Source of the DNA: Alphaproteobacteria bacterium
GTDB taxonomy: Bacteria; Pseudomonadota; Alphaproteobacteria; Puniceispirillales; Puniceispirillaceae
Length of the DNA stretch: 64,000 bases
Reading direction: 5' to 3'
NCBI GenBank assembly: GCA_016779005.1
Contig: JADHOL010000009.1
Coordinates: 1-64,000 of the forward strand
Position 1 is the stretch's first letter; each line of letters begins with the position of its first letter. Below, piece after piece: positions 46,159 through 57,231 of this stretch. Position numbers and translations under genes: made by a program. The notes below the pieces were generated by a model, which was not told where the DNA came from, did not search any database, and saw only the letters and a list, made by a program, of their open reading frames with translations.

Positions 46159-48219
46159 ATGCCTAAATTAACGGTAAATTCTATAGAAGTTGAGGTAGAG
46201 CAGGGAGCAAGCGTGCTTCAGGCATGTGAGGAAGCTGGTTTCGAGATCCCACGTTTTTGCTATCATGAACGTCTGTCAATTGCGGGTAATTGCAGGATGT
46301 GTCTTGTTGACATGGAGCGAGCGCCCAAGCCTATCGCTAGTTGTGCGATGCCTGCCGCAGATGGAATGGTAATCAGCACCCAAACAGACCGTGTTAAAAA
46401 AGCACGTGAAGGGGTAATGGAATTTCTGTTGGTAAATCACCCTCTTGATTGTCCTATTTGTGACCAAGGCGGGGAGTGCGATTTGCAAGATCAGGCCATG
46501 GGGTACGGCCATGATGGTTCGCGATATAAAGAAGCAAAGCGAGCTGTTGAAGAAAAACAAATGGGCCCGCTGATTAAAACAATTATGACACGATGTATTC
46601 ATTGTACAAGATGTGTCCGCTTTGCAACAGAGGTGGCAGGTGTTCCAGACCTTGGTGCTATCGGTCGCGGGGAACAGGTAGAGATAACAACCTATCTTGA
46701 AAAAACAATCGCATCTGAATTAAGCGCGAACGTTATTGACCTATGCCCAGTTGGCGCTTTAACCAGCAAGCCATATGCATTTATCTCACGGCCATGGGAG
46801 CTTAATAAAACAGAATCTATTGATGTAATGGATGCGCAAGGGTCAAACATACGAATTGATGCCCGAGGCAATCAGGTGTTGCGGGTAATGCCTCGCTTGA
46901 ACGAAGATGTTAATGAGGAATGGATTTCTGATAAGGCTCGATTTGCGATTGATGGCTTAAAAACGCAAAGGTTAGACAAGCCTTATGTAAAGCGTGATAA
47001 TGGTAAGTTGGAGGCAGTTAGCTGGGATGAGGCTTTTGCTGCGATTGCTAAGAACCTGAAAAAAGTAAAGCCTAATAACTTTGGTGTAATAGCAGGTGAT
47101 CAGATAGATGCTGAAACCTTGTTTGCAATGAAGCTTATGATGGAAAAAATTGGTTCTCCGCATATGGATTGCAGGCAAGATGGCGCTTATATTGATAGCA
47201 ATGCACGTGGTAGCTATTTGTTTAATTCCACCATTGCAGGAATTGATGAGGCGGATGCTATTTTGATTATTGGCAGTAATCCTCGTATTGAAGCGCCTGT
47301 GATGAATGCCAGAATCCGAAAGCAGTATTTAGCTAGTGGTTTGCCGATAGCGTATATCGGACAATCGGTTGATTTAACCTATCCAGCAGAATATCTTGGA
47401 AGTAATGCCTCTATATTAGCAGATATAGCGGAGAATAATCACCCATTCTGTAACACGCTTCAATCTGCTAATAACCCGATGATAATTGTTGGAAATGGGG
47501 TTTATACGCGCCATGATGCAAAAGCGTTATTGCATCATATCTCAGAAATTGTAAAAACTTTTGATGTTGTCCATAAAGGCTGGAACGGGTTTAATGCGTT
47601 GCATAATGCAGCCTCGCGTGTTGCTGGTCTTGATATTGGTTTTCTGCCTGGAAAATCTGGAAAATCTGCTCGCGCCATGCTTGCGGATGCGGCTGACGAA
47701 AAGATGGCAATGATTTGGCTTTTAGGGGCAGATGAAATTGATACAAACATGCTTGAAAATACGTTTGTGGTATATCAGGGGCATCACGGCGATGTTGGCG
47801 CGCATTGCGCAGATGTTATATTGCCAGGTGCCACCTATACAGAAAAAAATGGGTTATTTTTGAATTTTGAGGGCCGTGTTCAAGAGGTTCGACGAGCCGC
47901 ATTCCCGCCAGGGGATGCAAAAGATGACTGGTCCATAATCAGAGCGTTTTCAGCCGTGATTGGACAGCCATTGCCGTTTGATACTCATGAGGCATGCCGG
48001 CAGATGTTAGTGTTAAGCTTTCCGCATTTTGCAGAGATAGGTCAAATTCGCTCCTCCAGATGGAAGAAGATTGGCAAGTCAGGCAAAATTTCGGATGAGC
48101 CAATCTCAGCGGGTTTAACAGAATTTTATATGACGTGCCCAATTAGCAGAGCGTCGCAGACAATGGCTGATAGCAGAACTTCGCGTGAAAATAATACCAA
48201 ACAGATAGCTGCCGAATAG
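46159..48219 (+). CDS. nuoG: NADH-quinone oxidoreductase subunit G
   Basis: NuoG carries a chain of iron-sulfur clusters in the peripheral arm. The 686-residue protein has an N-terminal 2Fe-2S domain ([16 protein letters not shown]), a HxxxC-type 4Fe-4S motif ([15 protein letters not shown]), a further 4Fe-4S set ([10 protein letters not shown] with [10 protein letters not shown]) and a molybdopterin-oxidoreductase-like C-terminal domain without cofactor. Length is normal for alphaproteobacteria. A short exact 9-bp repeat encodes GKSGKS. Confidence 0.97.
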   Translation: MPKLTVNSIEVEVEQGASVLQACEEAGFEIPRFCYHERLSIAGNCRMCLVDMERAPKPIASCAMPAADGMVISTQTDRVKKAREGVMEFLLVNHPLDCPICDQGGECDLQDQAMGYGHDGSRYKEAKRAVEEKQMGPLIKTIMTRCIHCTRCVRFATEVAGVPDLGAIGRGEQVEITTYLEKTIASELSANVIDLCPVGALTSKPYAFISRPWELNKTESIDVMDAQGSNIRIDARGNQVLRVMPRLNEDVNEEWISDKARFAIDGLKTQRLDKPYVKRDNGKLEAVSWDEAFAAIAKNLKKVKPNNFGVIAGDQIDAETLFAMKLMMEKIGSPHMDCRQDGAYIDSNARGSYLFNSTIAGIDEADAILIIGSNPRIEAPVMNARIRKQYLASGLPIAYIGQSVDLTYPAEYLGSNASILADIAENNHPFCNTLQSANNPMIIVGNGVYTRHDAKALLHHISEIVKTFDVVHKGWNGFNALHNAASRVAGLDIGFLPGKSGKSARAMLADAADEKMAMIWLLGADEIDTNMLENTFVVYQGHHGDVGAHCADVILPGATYTEKNGLFLNFEGRVQEVRRAAFPPGDAKDDWSIIRAFSAVIGQPLPFDTHEACRQMLVLSFPHFAEIGQIRSSRWKKIGKSGKISDEPISAGLTEFYMTCPISRASQTMADSRTSRENNTKQIAAE

Positions 48220-48227
48220 GAATTCAG

Positions 48228-49253
48228 ATGAGTGGTCTTGATTTGACATATCTAATTGAACTTGGCTGGCTTGTGCTTCAGGTTTTCATTGTTATTATCC
48301 CTCTTTTAATCGGTGTTGCATATCTCACCCTTGCGGAGAGAAGAGTGATTGGCTTTATGCAATTACGCAAAGGGCCAAATGTTGTAGGCCCCTTTGGATT
48401 GCTTCAACCATTTGCAGATGCTCTCAAACTACTATCGAAAGAGACCATCCTGCCCGCAGGTGCCGATAAGGTTACCTTTGTAATCGCCCCGATGTTAACT
48501 TTTGTTTTAGCGTTAGTTGCATGGGCCGTCATACCGTTTGGCGAATCTCTTGTTATTGCAGACATAAATGTCGGTATTTTATATTTATTTGCGGTCTCGT
48601 CACTTGGCGTTTACGGAATTATCATGGCTGGATGGGCCAGTAATTCTAAATATGCGTTTTTAGGCGCGTTGCGTTCAGCTGCTCAAATGGTTTCGTATGA
48701 AGTCTCAATGGGGTTGGTGATTATCACTGTATTATTATGTGTTGGCTCGCTAAATTTATCAGATATCATTGAAGCTCAGAGAACGGTATGGTTTGCACTG
48801 CCTCTGTTCCCTATGTTTATTATCTTCTTTATTTCAACATTGGCGGAAACAAACAGGGCACCATTCGACTTACCAGAGGGCGAATCTGAGTTAGTTGCAG
48901 GTTATTTTGTTGAATATAGCTCTATGAGTTTTGCATTATTCTTCCTGGGGGAATATGCAAATATGATTTTGATGAGTGCCATGACGACCATATTATTTTT
49001 AGGGGGTTGGCTTCCTCCTTTTGATATTTATCCACTTAACATCATCCCTGGCCCAATTTGGTTTATTTTGAAAATTTGTTTTGTGCTATTTGTCTTTCTT
49101 TGGATGAGAGCAACGACACCTCGATATAGATATGATCAATTGATGCGTTTAGGATGGAAAGTATTCCTGCCGTTTTCTCTTATCTGGGTTGTTCTAACAG
49201 CCGGATTTTTAATTAGTTTTGATATGCTGCCAGCGACTGCTGGGCTTAACTAG
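48228..49253 (+). CDS. nuoH: NADH-quinone oxidoreductase subunit H
   Basis: NuoH is the membrane subunit facing the quinone site. The 341-residue protein has eight predicted helices and the signatures [16 protein letters not shown] and [20 protein letters not shown]. Confidence 0.97.
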   Translation: MSGLDLTYLIELGWLVLQVFIVIIPLLIGVAYLTLAERRVIGFMQLRKGPNVVGPFGLLQPFADALKLLSKETILPAGADKVTFVIAPMLTFVLALVAWAVIPFGESLVIADINVGILYLFAVSSLGVYGIIMAGWASNSKYAFLGALRSAAQMVSYEVSMGLVIITVLLCVGSLNLSDIIEAQRTVWFALPLFPMFIIFFISTLAETNRAPFDLPEGESELVAGYFVEYSSMSFALFFLGEYANMILMSAMTTILFLGGWLPPFDIYPLNIIPGPIWFILKICFVLFVFLWMRATTPRYRYDQLMRLGWKVFLPFSLIWVVLTAGFLISFDMLPATAGLN

Positions 49254-49269
49254 AAAAGGAGCCTATCTT

Positions 49270-49758
49270 ATGCAAGCTGCGATGAATGCAATTAGATCCT
49301 TCCTGTTGCTTGAAATACTTCAGGGATTAGCACTCACATTAAAGTATTTTTTTAAGCCGAAGGTAACGTTGAATTACCCGTTCGAGAAAGGCACATTATC
49401 GCCTCGTTTTCGCGGGGAACATGCTTTGCGCCGATATGCTAATGGTGAAGAGAGATGTATCGCATGTAAGCTTTGCGAGGCAGTGTGTCCAGCGCAGGCT
49501 ATCACGATTGAAGCAGAGCCAAGAGATGATGGCTCAAGGCGCACAACACGATATGATATCGATATGACCAAATGCATTTATTGCGGTTTTTGCCAAGAAG
49601 CCTGTCCGGTTGATGCCATTGTAGAAGGACCAAATTTTGAATTTGCGACAGAAACCCGTGAAGAGTTGTTCTATGATAAAGACAAGCTTCTTGCAAACGG
49701 TGACAGATGGGAAGGGGAAATAGCACGTAATTTAGCATTAGATGCTAAATGGCGATAG
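49270..49758 (+). CDS. nuoI: NADH-quinone oxidoreductase subunit I
   Basis: NuoI carries two 4Fe-4S clusters (N6a, N6b). The 162-residue protein has the ferredoxin motifs [12 protein letters not shown] and [15 protein letters not shown] 49270 after AAAAGGAG is preferred over an upstream in-frame start inside nuoH. Confidence 0.97.
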   Translation: MQAAMNAIRSFLLLEILQGLALTLKYFFKPKVTLNYPFEKGTLSPRFRGEHALRRYANGEERCIACKLCEAVCPAQAITIEAEPRDDGSRRTTRYDIDMTKCIYCGFCQEACPVDAIVEGPNFEFATETREELFYDKDKLLANGDRWEGEIARNLALDAKWR

Positions 49759-49835
49759 CTAATTAACAATAAAACAATGAATTACACACAGTGTTTAATC
49801 TTATCTAGTAAGATTGGCTTTGGTTGGAGAAATAC

Positions 49836-50435
49836 ATGATTGAAACGTTATTCTTCTATCTCTTTGCTAGCATTACCTGTCTTGCAGGTTTGATGGTTAT
49901 ATCCTCGCGCAATCCTGTTCATTCAGTTTTGTTTCTAATTTTAGCCTTTTTTAATGCCGCTGGATTATTTGTGTTACTCGGGGCAGAATTTTTGGCGATG
50001 TTGCTCGTGGTTGTGTATGTCGGCGCAGTGGCTGTATTATTCTTATTTGTGGTGATGATGCTGGACATAAATTTTGTTGAGTTGCGAGAGGGCTTTCAGC
50101 GTTATATGCCGTTAGGACTTGGCGTTGGAGGCGTGTTGCTGGCAGAGATATTATTTGTGTTTTTTAATAGTGCAGATATGCCCGAGACAGTGGTAATGGT
50201 AAATGAAGTCAGTAATACACGTGCGCTTGGACGCATTCTCTACACTGATTATATCTATTTGTTTCAACTTGCTGGATTGATATTGCTTGTTGCGATGATA
50301 GGGGCGATTGCGCTAACGCTTCGCAAAAGAGAGAATGTGCGCCGCCAATCTATAGCAAGTCAGACAGAGCGCACACGCGCAGATAGTATTGAGGTTGTAT
50401 CAGTACCCTCAAACACAGGTGTGAAGAGGTCTTAA
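49836..50435 (+). CDS. nuoJ: NADH-quinone oxidoreductase subunit J
   Basis: NuoJ is a five-helix membrane subunit involved in coupling; the pi-bulge helix region [21 protein letters not shown] is evident. It has 199 residues from ATG 49836, 7 nt after GGAG. A 77-bp gap separates it from nuoI. The C-terminal 40 residues are polar and poorly conserved. Confidence 0.96.
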   Translation: MIETLFFYLFASITCLAGLMVISSRNPVHSVLFLILAFFNAAGLFVLLGAEFLAMLLVVVYVGAVAVLFLFVVMMLDINFVELREGFQRYMPLGLGVGGVLLAEILFVFFNSADMPETVVMVNEVSNTRALGRILYTDYIYLFQLAGLILLVAMIGAIALTLRKRENVRRQSIASQTERTRADSIEVVSVPSNTGVKRS

Positions 50436-50439
50436 AATC

Positions 50440-50748
50440 ATGGAAATCACTCTTTCTCACTATCTGTCAGTATCTGCAATATTATTTGTGTTTGGCGTGT
50501 TTGGTATATTCATTAACCGTAAGAATGTCATAACAATTTTGATGTCTATTGAGTTAATATTACTGTCGGTAAATATTAATATGGTGGCATTTTCAGCCTT
50601 TACAGGCACAATTTCTGGACAAATATTTTCACTTTTTATTTTGACAGTAGCTGCAGCAGAAGCAGCAATCGGGCTTGCTATTCTAGTAATTTACTTCCGA
50701 AATAGAGGGTCTATTGCGGTTGAAGATATCAATGTGATGAAGGGGTAA
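50440..50748 (+). CDS. nuoK: NADH-quinone oxidoreductase subunit K
   Basis: NuoK is the small three-helix subunit homologous to MrpC, with buried Glu residues in [12 protein letters not shown] and [13 protein letters not shown]. It has 102 residues, the usual size. Confidence 0.97.
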   Translation: MEITLSHYLSVSAILFVFGVFGIFINRKNVITILMSIELILLSVNINMVAFSAFTGTISGQIFSLFILTVAAAEAAIGLAILVIYFRNRGSIAVEDINVMKG

Positions 50749-50752
50749 CGCA

Positions 50753-52687
50753 GTGCTTTATCAAGCAATTGTATTTTTGCCATTATTAGGCGCAGCTGTT
50801 GCAGGCTTGCTTTCTGTTCGCCAGCAGCATTGGCCTGCAGAAATAGTAACAGTCGTGGGTGTTTGCGCCTCATTTTTGCTATCTTGTTTTGCATTTTATC
50901 ACGTAGCATTGTTACATAATCCAGTTACTCTTGACGTTGCACGATGGATTAATTCAGCTGATTTTGTGGCGAACTGGTCTTTTCGGTTTGATACGCTGAC
51001 AGCTGTTATGCTGATTGTTGTTACCTCGGTTTCCTCATGTGTTCATATTTATTCCATTGGCTATATGCATCACGATAAGGCACGGGCGCGTTTCATGTCG
51101 TATCTGAGTTTATTTACATTTTCCATGTTGATGCTTGTGACGTCTGATAACCTGCTTCAATTGTTTTTTGGATGGGAAGGCGTTGGTGTCGCCTCTTATT
51201 TATTAATTGGTTTTTGGTACCATAAGCCGTCTGCCCATAAGGCGGCAATGAAAGCCTTTATTGTAAATAGAGTTGGTGATTTTGGATTTGCTCTCGGCAT
51301 TTTTGTAATCTTTTACTTATTTGGTAGTATAGAGTTTGATGACATTTTTTCTAATGCATCTGATTTTTCTAATACCTCTATTGTATTTTTAGGCTTTGAG
51401 TTGCCAGCATTAGAAGTGGCTGCAATCTTATTATTTATTGGTGCGATGGGTAAATCTGCCCAGCTTGGATTGCATACTTGGCTTCCTGATGCCATGGAAG
51501 GGCCAACCCCAGTATCAGCCCTTATACATGCAGCAACAATGGTAACAGCAGGGGTTTTCCTTGTTTGCAGATTATCCCCTGTTATTGAATATGCGCCATT
51601 TGCACTTGATGTGATAACAGTAGTTGGCGCGCTTACCGCCATTTTTGCGGCTACGATTGGAATGACACAATTTGATATTAAGCGCGTAATAGCCTATTCC
51701 ACCTGTTCACAATTAGGATATATGTTTTTTGCAGCGGGTGTTTCTGCCTATCCAGCCGCAATGTTTCATCTCACCACCCATGCTTTTTTCAAGGCGCTTT
51801 TGTTTTTAGGGGCAGGGTCTGTCATACATGCGCTTTCAGATGAGCAGGATTTGCGAAATATGGGGGGTATTTGGCGAAAAATCCCAATAACCTACAGCTT
51901 AATGTGGATAGGCTCGCTCGCATTAGCAGGCTTCCCGTTTTTTGCAGGCTATTACTCAAAAGATATGATTTTAGAGGCAGCCTGGGCCTCTCATAGCTTT
52001 ACAGGTCAAATGGCCTTTTGGCTTGGCTGTGCTGCTGCATTATTAACTGCATTTTATAGCTGGCGGTTATTGATAATGGCCTTTCACGGCAAACCGCGTT
52101 GTAGTGCAGAGGTGTTTGAGCATGTTCATGAATCCCCACCAATTATGATATTACCTCTTATTCCGCTTGCCTTTGGAGCGATTTTTGCGGGCTGGTTTGG
52201 TTATCAAAGCTTTGTTGGCTATGATATGAGTTATTTCTGGGGAGACTCCTTATTTATATTACCTGAACATCATGCAATGGAAGAGGCACATCACGTTGCA
52301 GAATGGGTAAAAAGACTTCCCGTTATTCTTGCGGCATCAGGCGTTGGTCTAGCTATTATCGCATATTTAATCATTCCGTCTTTGCCTGCACGGGTTGTGT
52401 CGATGGCAAGGCCAATACATACGCTTTTCTTCAATAAATGGTTTTTTGATGAGTTGTATGACCTATTATTTGTGCGCGCATCGGTTCGCTTTGGCAGGTT
52501 TTTGTGGGTTAAGGGCGATAAGCAAACCATTGATGCGTTTGGACCTGACGGCTTATCTGGGCTCGTACTTAATGGCTCTAACAAATTGTCAAAATTACAA
52601 TCTGGATATGTTTATCATTATGCATTTGCCATGATGATAGGGGTTGTAATGTTGTTGTCCTGGTATTTCAGCGGATTTGGGAGATAA
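50753..52687 (+). CDS. nuoL: NADH-quinone oxidoreductase subunit L
   Basis: NuoL is the distal antiporter-like proton-pumping subunit with a long lateral helix. The 644-residue protein has about 16 helices, the WEGVGVASYLLIGFW motif, HTWLPDAMEGPTPVSALIHA and the lateral-helix C-terminus. It starts with GTG 50753, 4 bp after nuoK. Confidence 0.97.
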   Translation: MLYQAIVFLPLLGAAVAGLLSVRQQHWPAEIVTVVGVCASFLLSCFAFYHVALLHNPVTLDVARWINSADFVANWSFRFDTLTAVMLIVVTSVSSCVHIYSIGYMHHDKARARFMSYLSLFTFSMLMLVTSDNLLQLFFGWEGVGVASYLLIGFWYHKPSAHKAAMKAFIVNRVGDFGFALGIFVIFYLFGSIEFDDIFSNASDFSNTSIVFLGFELPALEVAAILLFIGAMGKSAQLGLHTWLPDAMEGPTPVSALIHAATMVTAGVFLVCRLSPVIEYAPFALDVITVVGALTAIFAATIGMTQFDIKRVIAYSTCSQLGYMFFAAGVSAYPAAMFHLTTHAFFKALLFLGAGSVIHALSDEQDLRNMGGIWRKIPITYSLMWIGSLALAGFPFFAGYYSKDMILEAAWASHSFTGQMAFWLGCAAALLTAFYSWRLLIMAFHGKPRCSAEVFEHVHESPPIMILPLIPLAFGAIFAGWFGYQSFVGYDMSYFWGDSLFILPEHHAMEEAHHVAEWVKRLPVILAASGVGLAIIAYLIIPSLPARVVSMARPIHTLFFNKWFFDELYDLLFVRASVRFGRFLWVKGDKQTIDAFGPDGLSGLVLNGSNKLSKLQSGYVYHYAFAMMIGVVMLLSWYFSGFGR

Positions 52688-52690
52688 GAT

Positions 52691-54196
52691 ATGCTGTCGT
52701 CTTGGCCAATTCTGTCTATCGTAACGTTCCTTCCTCTTATAGGTGTTTTGTTTATTCTCCTAGCAAGCGGAAATAACAAATCGTCCGAGCATAATTGTAA
52801 AATGCTTGCAATTTGGGTTTCTAGTTTCACATTTATTGTCTCTCTTATCTTGTATTTCGGATTTGATACCACGATGGCGGGCTATCAATTCGAAGAGCAG
52901 GTTGAATGGATCGCCGGTAGCGGTATATCCTATCATTTGGGTGTAGATGGCATATCGATGCCCTTTATTTTGCTATCAACATTTTTAACACCGCTTTCAA
53001 TATTAGCGAGCTGGCATTCGATTAAAAATAGAGTCCGCGAATTTATGATAGCATTCCTCGTGTTAGAAACCATGATGGTTGGAATGTTTGCATCACTCGA
53101 TATGATGATGTTTTATTTGTTTTTTGAAGGCGTATTAATTCCGATGTTTTTGATTATCGGAATTTGGGGCGGGCCGCGGCGCGTATATGCTGCTTTTAAA
53201 TTCTTTTTATATACGCTTGCAGGCTCTGTTTTGATGCTCGTTGGTATTATGGTTATGTATCTGCAAGCTGGAACCACTGATATTCCAGTTCTTTCAGATT
53301 TTAACTTCCCGCCAGAGCTACAATACTGGCTGTTTATTGGCTTTTTTGCCTCATTTGCTGTAAAAGTGCCCATGTGGCCTGTTCATACATGGCTGCCTGA
53401 TGCGCATGTGGAGGCCCCAACGGCTGGGTCAATGATTTTGGCTGGTGTGTTATTAAAAATGGGTGGGTATGGTTTTATTCGCTTCTCATTACCTATGTTT
53501 CCAGATGCATCTGTCTATTTCGCACCCTTTATATTTGTACTTTCGGTTGTGGCTATAATCTATACATCTCTTGTCGCGCTTGCACAGAGCGATATGAAAA
53601 AGCTAATTGCTTATTCTTCTGTGGCGCATATGGGGTTTGTGACAATCGGCATTTTTACTCTGAATGAGCAAGGAATAACAGGTGCAATGTTTCAGATGAT
53701 TAGTCATGGTCTTGTATCTGCCGCCTTGTTCTTTTGTGTTGGTATTGTTTATGACAGGTTGCATACACGAGAAATAGATGCTTATGGCGGTGTTGCAGAT
53801 GTCATGCCCAATTATGCAGTGTTTTTTATGATTATGATGCTTGCATCTGTTGGTCTGCCAGGAACGTCAGGCTTTGTTGGCGAAATTTTGGTGCTGGTTG
53901 GCGCTTATAAAGCAAGTTCACTTGTTGCGTTTTTTGCGGCAACAGGTTTGGTTCTTGGTGCAACTTATATGTTGTGGCTTTACCGCAGAGTTGTTTTTGG
54001 AAGAGCTGAAAAAGGCGAGGTTATTCGTATGCCTGTCCTGAATAATCGGGAAATCACAATTTTGGTGCCGCTAACAATTTTTATTGTGTGGTTCGGGATA
54101 TATCCAGCACCCTTGTTAGATGTTTTGAACCCCGTGGTTGCTTTGATTAGTGAAGCTGTGTCGAACACCCAAATGGCAACAGCCAATCTCCAATAA
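52691..54196 (+). CDS. nuoM: NADH-quinone oxidoreductase subunit M
   Basis: NuoM is a proton-pumping antiporter-like subunit of 501 residues and about 14 helices. Conserved motifs include FEGVLIPMFLIIGIWGG with the essential Glu, HTWLPDAHVEAPTAGSMILA and AYSSVAHMGFV. Confidence 0.97.
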   Translation: MLSSWPILSIVTFLPLIGVLFILLASGNNKSSEHNCKMLAIWVSSFTFIVSLILYFGFDTTMAGYQFEEQVEWIAGSGISYHLGVDGISMPFILLSTFLTPLSILASWHSIKNRVREFMIAFLVLETMMVGMFASLDMMMFYLFFEGVLIPMFLIIGIWGGPRRVYAAFKFFLYTLAGSVLMLVGIMVMYLQAGTTDIPVLSDFNFPPELQYWLFIGFFASFAVKVPMWPVHTWLPDAHVEAPTAGSMILAGVLLKMGGYGFIRFSLPMFPDASVYFAPFIFVLSVVAIIYTSLVALAQSDMKKLIAYSSVAHMGFVTIGIFTLNEQGITGAMFQMISHGLVSAALFFCVGIVYDRLHTREIDAYGGVADVMPNYAVFFMIMMLASVGLPGTSGFVGEILVLVGAYKASSLVAFFAATGLVLGATYMLWLYRRVVFGRAEKGEVIRMPVLNNREITILVPLTIFIVWFGIYPAPLLDVLNPVVALISEAVSNTQMATANLQ

Positions 54197-54222
54197 CCAA
54201 TTTAAAGGATTTATTCTAAACT

Positions 54223-55680
54223 ATGCTGTTTACACAAATGACTTTTCAAGCCGCTTTGCCAGAATATATTCTGGCAGTTGTGGCATTAGGCCTTGTTTTA
54301 ATGGCTGCCTTTACGGGGGAGTCTCTTGGTTCTAGAAGACTTGTAAAAATGATTGCATTGTTGGGGTATGGGTTTGCCTTTGCAACTACTTTTATATTGC
54401 CGTCAGAAAGCCAAGTTATTTTTCTTGGTTTGTTTAAAATAGATGGTTTTCTGGTTTATATGAAGGGATTGGTGCTTATCGGGGCGTTTTTTGCGTGTTG
54501 GATGGTTGATGAAGATTGGTCTGATGGAGTGGAAAAACCTGAATATCAGGTTTTAATGATGCTTGCTACTTTAGGTATGCTGTTAATGATTTCGGCTAAT
54601 GATCTGATTTCATTATTTATGGGTCTTGAGCTACAATCCCTTCCTCTTTATGTTATTGCTGCGATGAATACACGTTCCCTTAAATCATCTGAAGCAGGGT
54701 TGAAATATTTTCTGCTAGGGGCTTTATCATCAGGGATGCTGTTATATGGCGCCTCTTTAATTTACGGATTTAGCGGCTCTACCCAGTTTGGAGAAATTGC
54801 ATCCAGTATTGCCCAGAATGGTGCGTCTTCAGGGATGATTATTGGGGTTGTATTCCTGCTATCTGGATTGGCATTTAAGGTTTCTGCAGCACCGTTCCAT
54901 ATGTGGACACCAGATGTGTATGAGGGCGCGCCTACGCCAGTTACAGCCTTATTTGCAATCGCGCCCAAGGTTGCTGCCATCGCGCTCCTTCTGAATGTTA
55001 CCCATTTCGTGTTTGCCGATATCCGACTGGAATGGATGCAAGTAATAATCGCACTTTCTGTTGCATCGATGGCTGTTGGTGCTTTTGGTGCGATCATGCA
55101 AAAAGATTTAAAGCGCATGATGGCCTATTCATCTATTGCGCATATGGGGTATGCTCTTGCTGGATTGGCTGCAGGAACACAACAAGGTGCGGCAGGCGTG
55201 ATGATTTATATGACGACCTATATTTTTATGGGGGCTGGTACCTTTTCAATCATTTTGATGATGAGGCGTGATGGACTTCCCGTTCAAAAATTATCTGATT
55301 TAGCAGGCCTTTCATCTACTCACCCTTATTGGGCATTTGGTTTGATGGTATTTATGTTTTCTATGGCAGGCATTCCGCCATTGGCTGGGTTTTTTGCAAA
55401 ATGGTACGTGTTTTTAGCAGCCGTTAATGCAGGTTTAATTCCATTGGCGATAATAGGGGTTTTAACCTCTGTTATTGGGGCTTTTTATTATTTGCGTATT
55501 ATCAAGCTGATGTATTTTGAGGATGTTGACCAGCCACTAGATACTAATGCACCAACGGAAAACATAATTATTCTTTCCGTTTCATTGATTGTAACTATTT
55601 TATTTTTATTTATTATTGGTCCATTACGTGAATGGACTTACTTTGCGGCAACTAATTTTCCGATATCCGGTGCGTTATAA
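54223..55680 (+). CDS. nuoN: NADH-quinone oxidoreductase subunit N
   Basis: NuoN is the third antiporter-like subunit: 485 residues, about 14 helices, LELQSLPLYVIAAM, PFHMWTPDVYEGAPTPVTA and AYSSIAHMGYAL. It is the last nuo gene; its stop overlaps the birA start (TAATG). Confidence 0.97.
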   Translation: MLFTQMTFQAALPEYILAVVALGLVLMAAFTGESLGSRRLVKMIALLGYGFAFATTFILPSESQVIFLGLFKIDGFLVYMKGLVLIGAFFACWMVDEDWSDGVEKPEYQVLMMLATLGMLLMISANDLISLFMGLELQSLPLYVIAAMNTRSLKSSEAGLKYFLLGALSSGMLLYGASLIYGFSGSTQFGEIASSIAQNGASSGMIIGVVFLLSGLAFKVSAAPFHMWTPDVYEGAPTPVTALFAIAPKVAAIALLLNVTHFVFADIRLEWMQVIIALSVASMAVGAFGAIMQKDLKRMMAYSSIAHMGYALAGLAAGTQQGAAGVMIYMTTYIFMGAGTFSIILMMRRDGLPVQKLSDLAGLSSTHPYWAFGLMVFMFSMAGIPPLAGFFAKWYVFLAAVNAGLIPLAIIGVLTSVIGAFYYLRIIKLMYFEDVDQPLDTNAPTENIIILSVSLIVTILFLFIIGPLREWTYFAATNFPISGAL

Positions 55681-56459
55681 TGGGAGCATTTATGGCCGAG
55701 AGATATTCACCGAAGTGGGAGCTTCATTGTCAAGATACTGCCACTTCTGCATTAGACGTAGCAAAAGATTTCATTGAGAATTCAGAGTTACTGCCTCAAG
55801 GTAATGCATTTCTGGTTGCAGAGCAGACAGCAGGCCGTGGTAGAATGGGACGTAGTTGGATTTCCCGTAAAAATGATGGGATGTATCTTTCTGTTATTTT
55901 ATCTCCTAAACGTGCCCAAGCTGAATGGCCAACATTGTCATTTGTTGCCTCTCTTGCAGCTATACAAACGCTAAATTCTATTTGTCCAGATGTACCTGTT
56001 TCACTAAAATGGCCAAATGATTTGATGGCTGAAGATAGAAAGCTGGGCGGTATTCTGCTTGAGGCTGATGGACCGCACGCTATTTTAGGGTGCGGTATTA
56101 ATATTAAAAATGCGCCAGAGATAACAGATTCCCTATTTCCATCAACCGACATCGCAAAATACCAATCCAATATACCAGAGCCACAAGAATTAGCAGAATC
56201 ATACATTAATAATTTGGAGAATTTGTATCAGATTTGGCAAAATTGTGGGCCAGCCCCTCTTTTGGCTAGATGGCAGGACAAGTCCAATATAATCGGAAGG
56301 CAGTTAACCGTTGCCTTATGTGATAAGTCTGTGACAGGCATCTGTGATGCATTAGAGCCAGATGGTCGTTTAAATCTAGTCGACATGGATGGAAACGTTC
56401 ATCTCATCACGGTAGGAGACGTGGTGTTGATGGGAGAGGTTAATGCTTCTCGCAATTGA
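55680..56459 (+). CDS. birA: Biotin--[acetyl-CoA-carboxylase] ligase
   Basis: BirA attaches biotin to acetyl-CoA carboxylase biotin carrier protein. The 259-residue protein has the biotinyl-AMP motif GRGRMGRSW near residue 52, VSLKWPNDLM and KLGGILLE, and a small C-terminal domain. It lacks the N-terminal helix-turn-helix of the bifunctional E. coli repressor, so it is ligase only. It overlaps nuoN by 1 bp and coaX by 17 bp. Confidence 0.95.
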   Translation: MGAFMAERYSPKWELHCQDTATSALDVAKDFIENSELLPQGNAFLVAEQTAGRGRMGRSWISRKNDGMYLSVILSPKRAQAEWPTLSFVASLAAIQTLNSICPDVPVSLKWPNDLMAEDRKLGGILLEADGPHAILGCGINIKNAPEITDSLFPSTDIAKYQSNIPEPQELAESYINNLENLYQIWQNCGPAPLLARWQDKSNIIGRQLTVALCDKSVTGICDALEPDGRLNLVDMDGNVHLITVGDVVLMGEVNASRN

Positions 56460-57231
56460 TTGCGGAAACACACATGTTGTTTTTGGCATATTTAATCATT
56501 CTGATTTGCGTCATAGCTGGCGGGCTCAAACCTCTGATACGATTGATAAGGAGCGTTTTTTATCTACGTTTTTGAAACAATTAGCACATTTTGGCTTATC
56601 GCTACCTGACATAACAGATGTTATTATTGCTTCTGTTGTGATAGAGGCAACGCATTGTTTTGATTATTTGGAACATTCCATTGCAATTCCATTTCGCTCT
56701 ATTGCAAACCCATCAATAATTCTGCCAATTGATATTGATGTACCAGACCCATCTCAGGTTGGTGCAGATAGAATTGTAAATGCAGTTGCAGGCTCATCCT
56801 TAACCCAGTCAGATGTTATTATTGTGGATTTTGGGACTGCTACTACGTTTGATGTTGTTAAGATGAGTGCTGGCAGAGCTGTTTATAAAGGGGGGATTAT
56901 TGCGCCTGGCGTTAATTTATCTGTGGAAGCGCTCAGTAATGCTGCATCAAAACTCCCTGATATAAATCTGAATGTTCGACCAGAGCATCTCAAAGTGATA
57001 GGCACAAATACTCAAGATGCCATGTGGTCAGGGATAATATGGGGATATGTTGGACTGATCGAAGGTATTATTCATAAAATAAGAGACGAATCAAAAAGTG
57101 ATTTTGAAATCATAGCAACTGGTGGGCTGGCATCATTGTATTTGCCATATTGTGAGCTAATTAAACAACAGGAACCAGATTTGACCTTAGTAGGGCTGCA
57201 TCAAATCGCCAAAATTAATGGATATAAATAG
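56443..57231 (+). CDS. coaX: Type III pantothenate kinase
   Basis: CoaX phosphorylates pantothenate in the first step of CoA synthesis. The 262-residue ASKHA-fold protein has DCGNTHVVFGIF at the start, QVGADRIVNAVA and VDFGTATTFDVV. It overlaps birA by 17 bp and abuts rnj, the usual alphaproteobacterial birA-coaX-rnj cluster. Confidence 0.96.
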   Translation: MLLAIDCGNTHVVFGIFNHSDLRHSWRAQTSDTIDKERFLSTFLKQLAHFGLSLPDITDVIIASVVIEATHCFDYLEHSIAIPFRSIANPSIILPIDIDVPDPSQVGADRIVNAVAGSSLTQSDVIIVDFGTATTFDVVKMSAGRAVYKGGIIAPGVNLSVEALSNAASKLPDINLNVRPEHLKVIGTNTQDAMWSGIIWGYVGLIEGIIHKIRDESKSDFEIIATGGLASLYLPYCELIKQQEPDLTLVGLHQIAKINGYK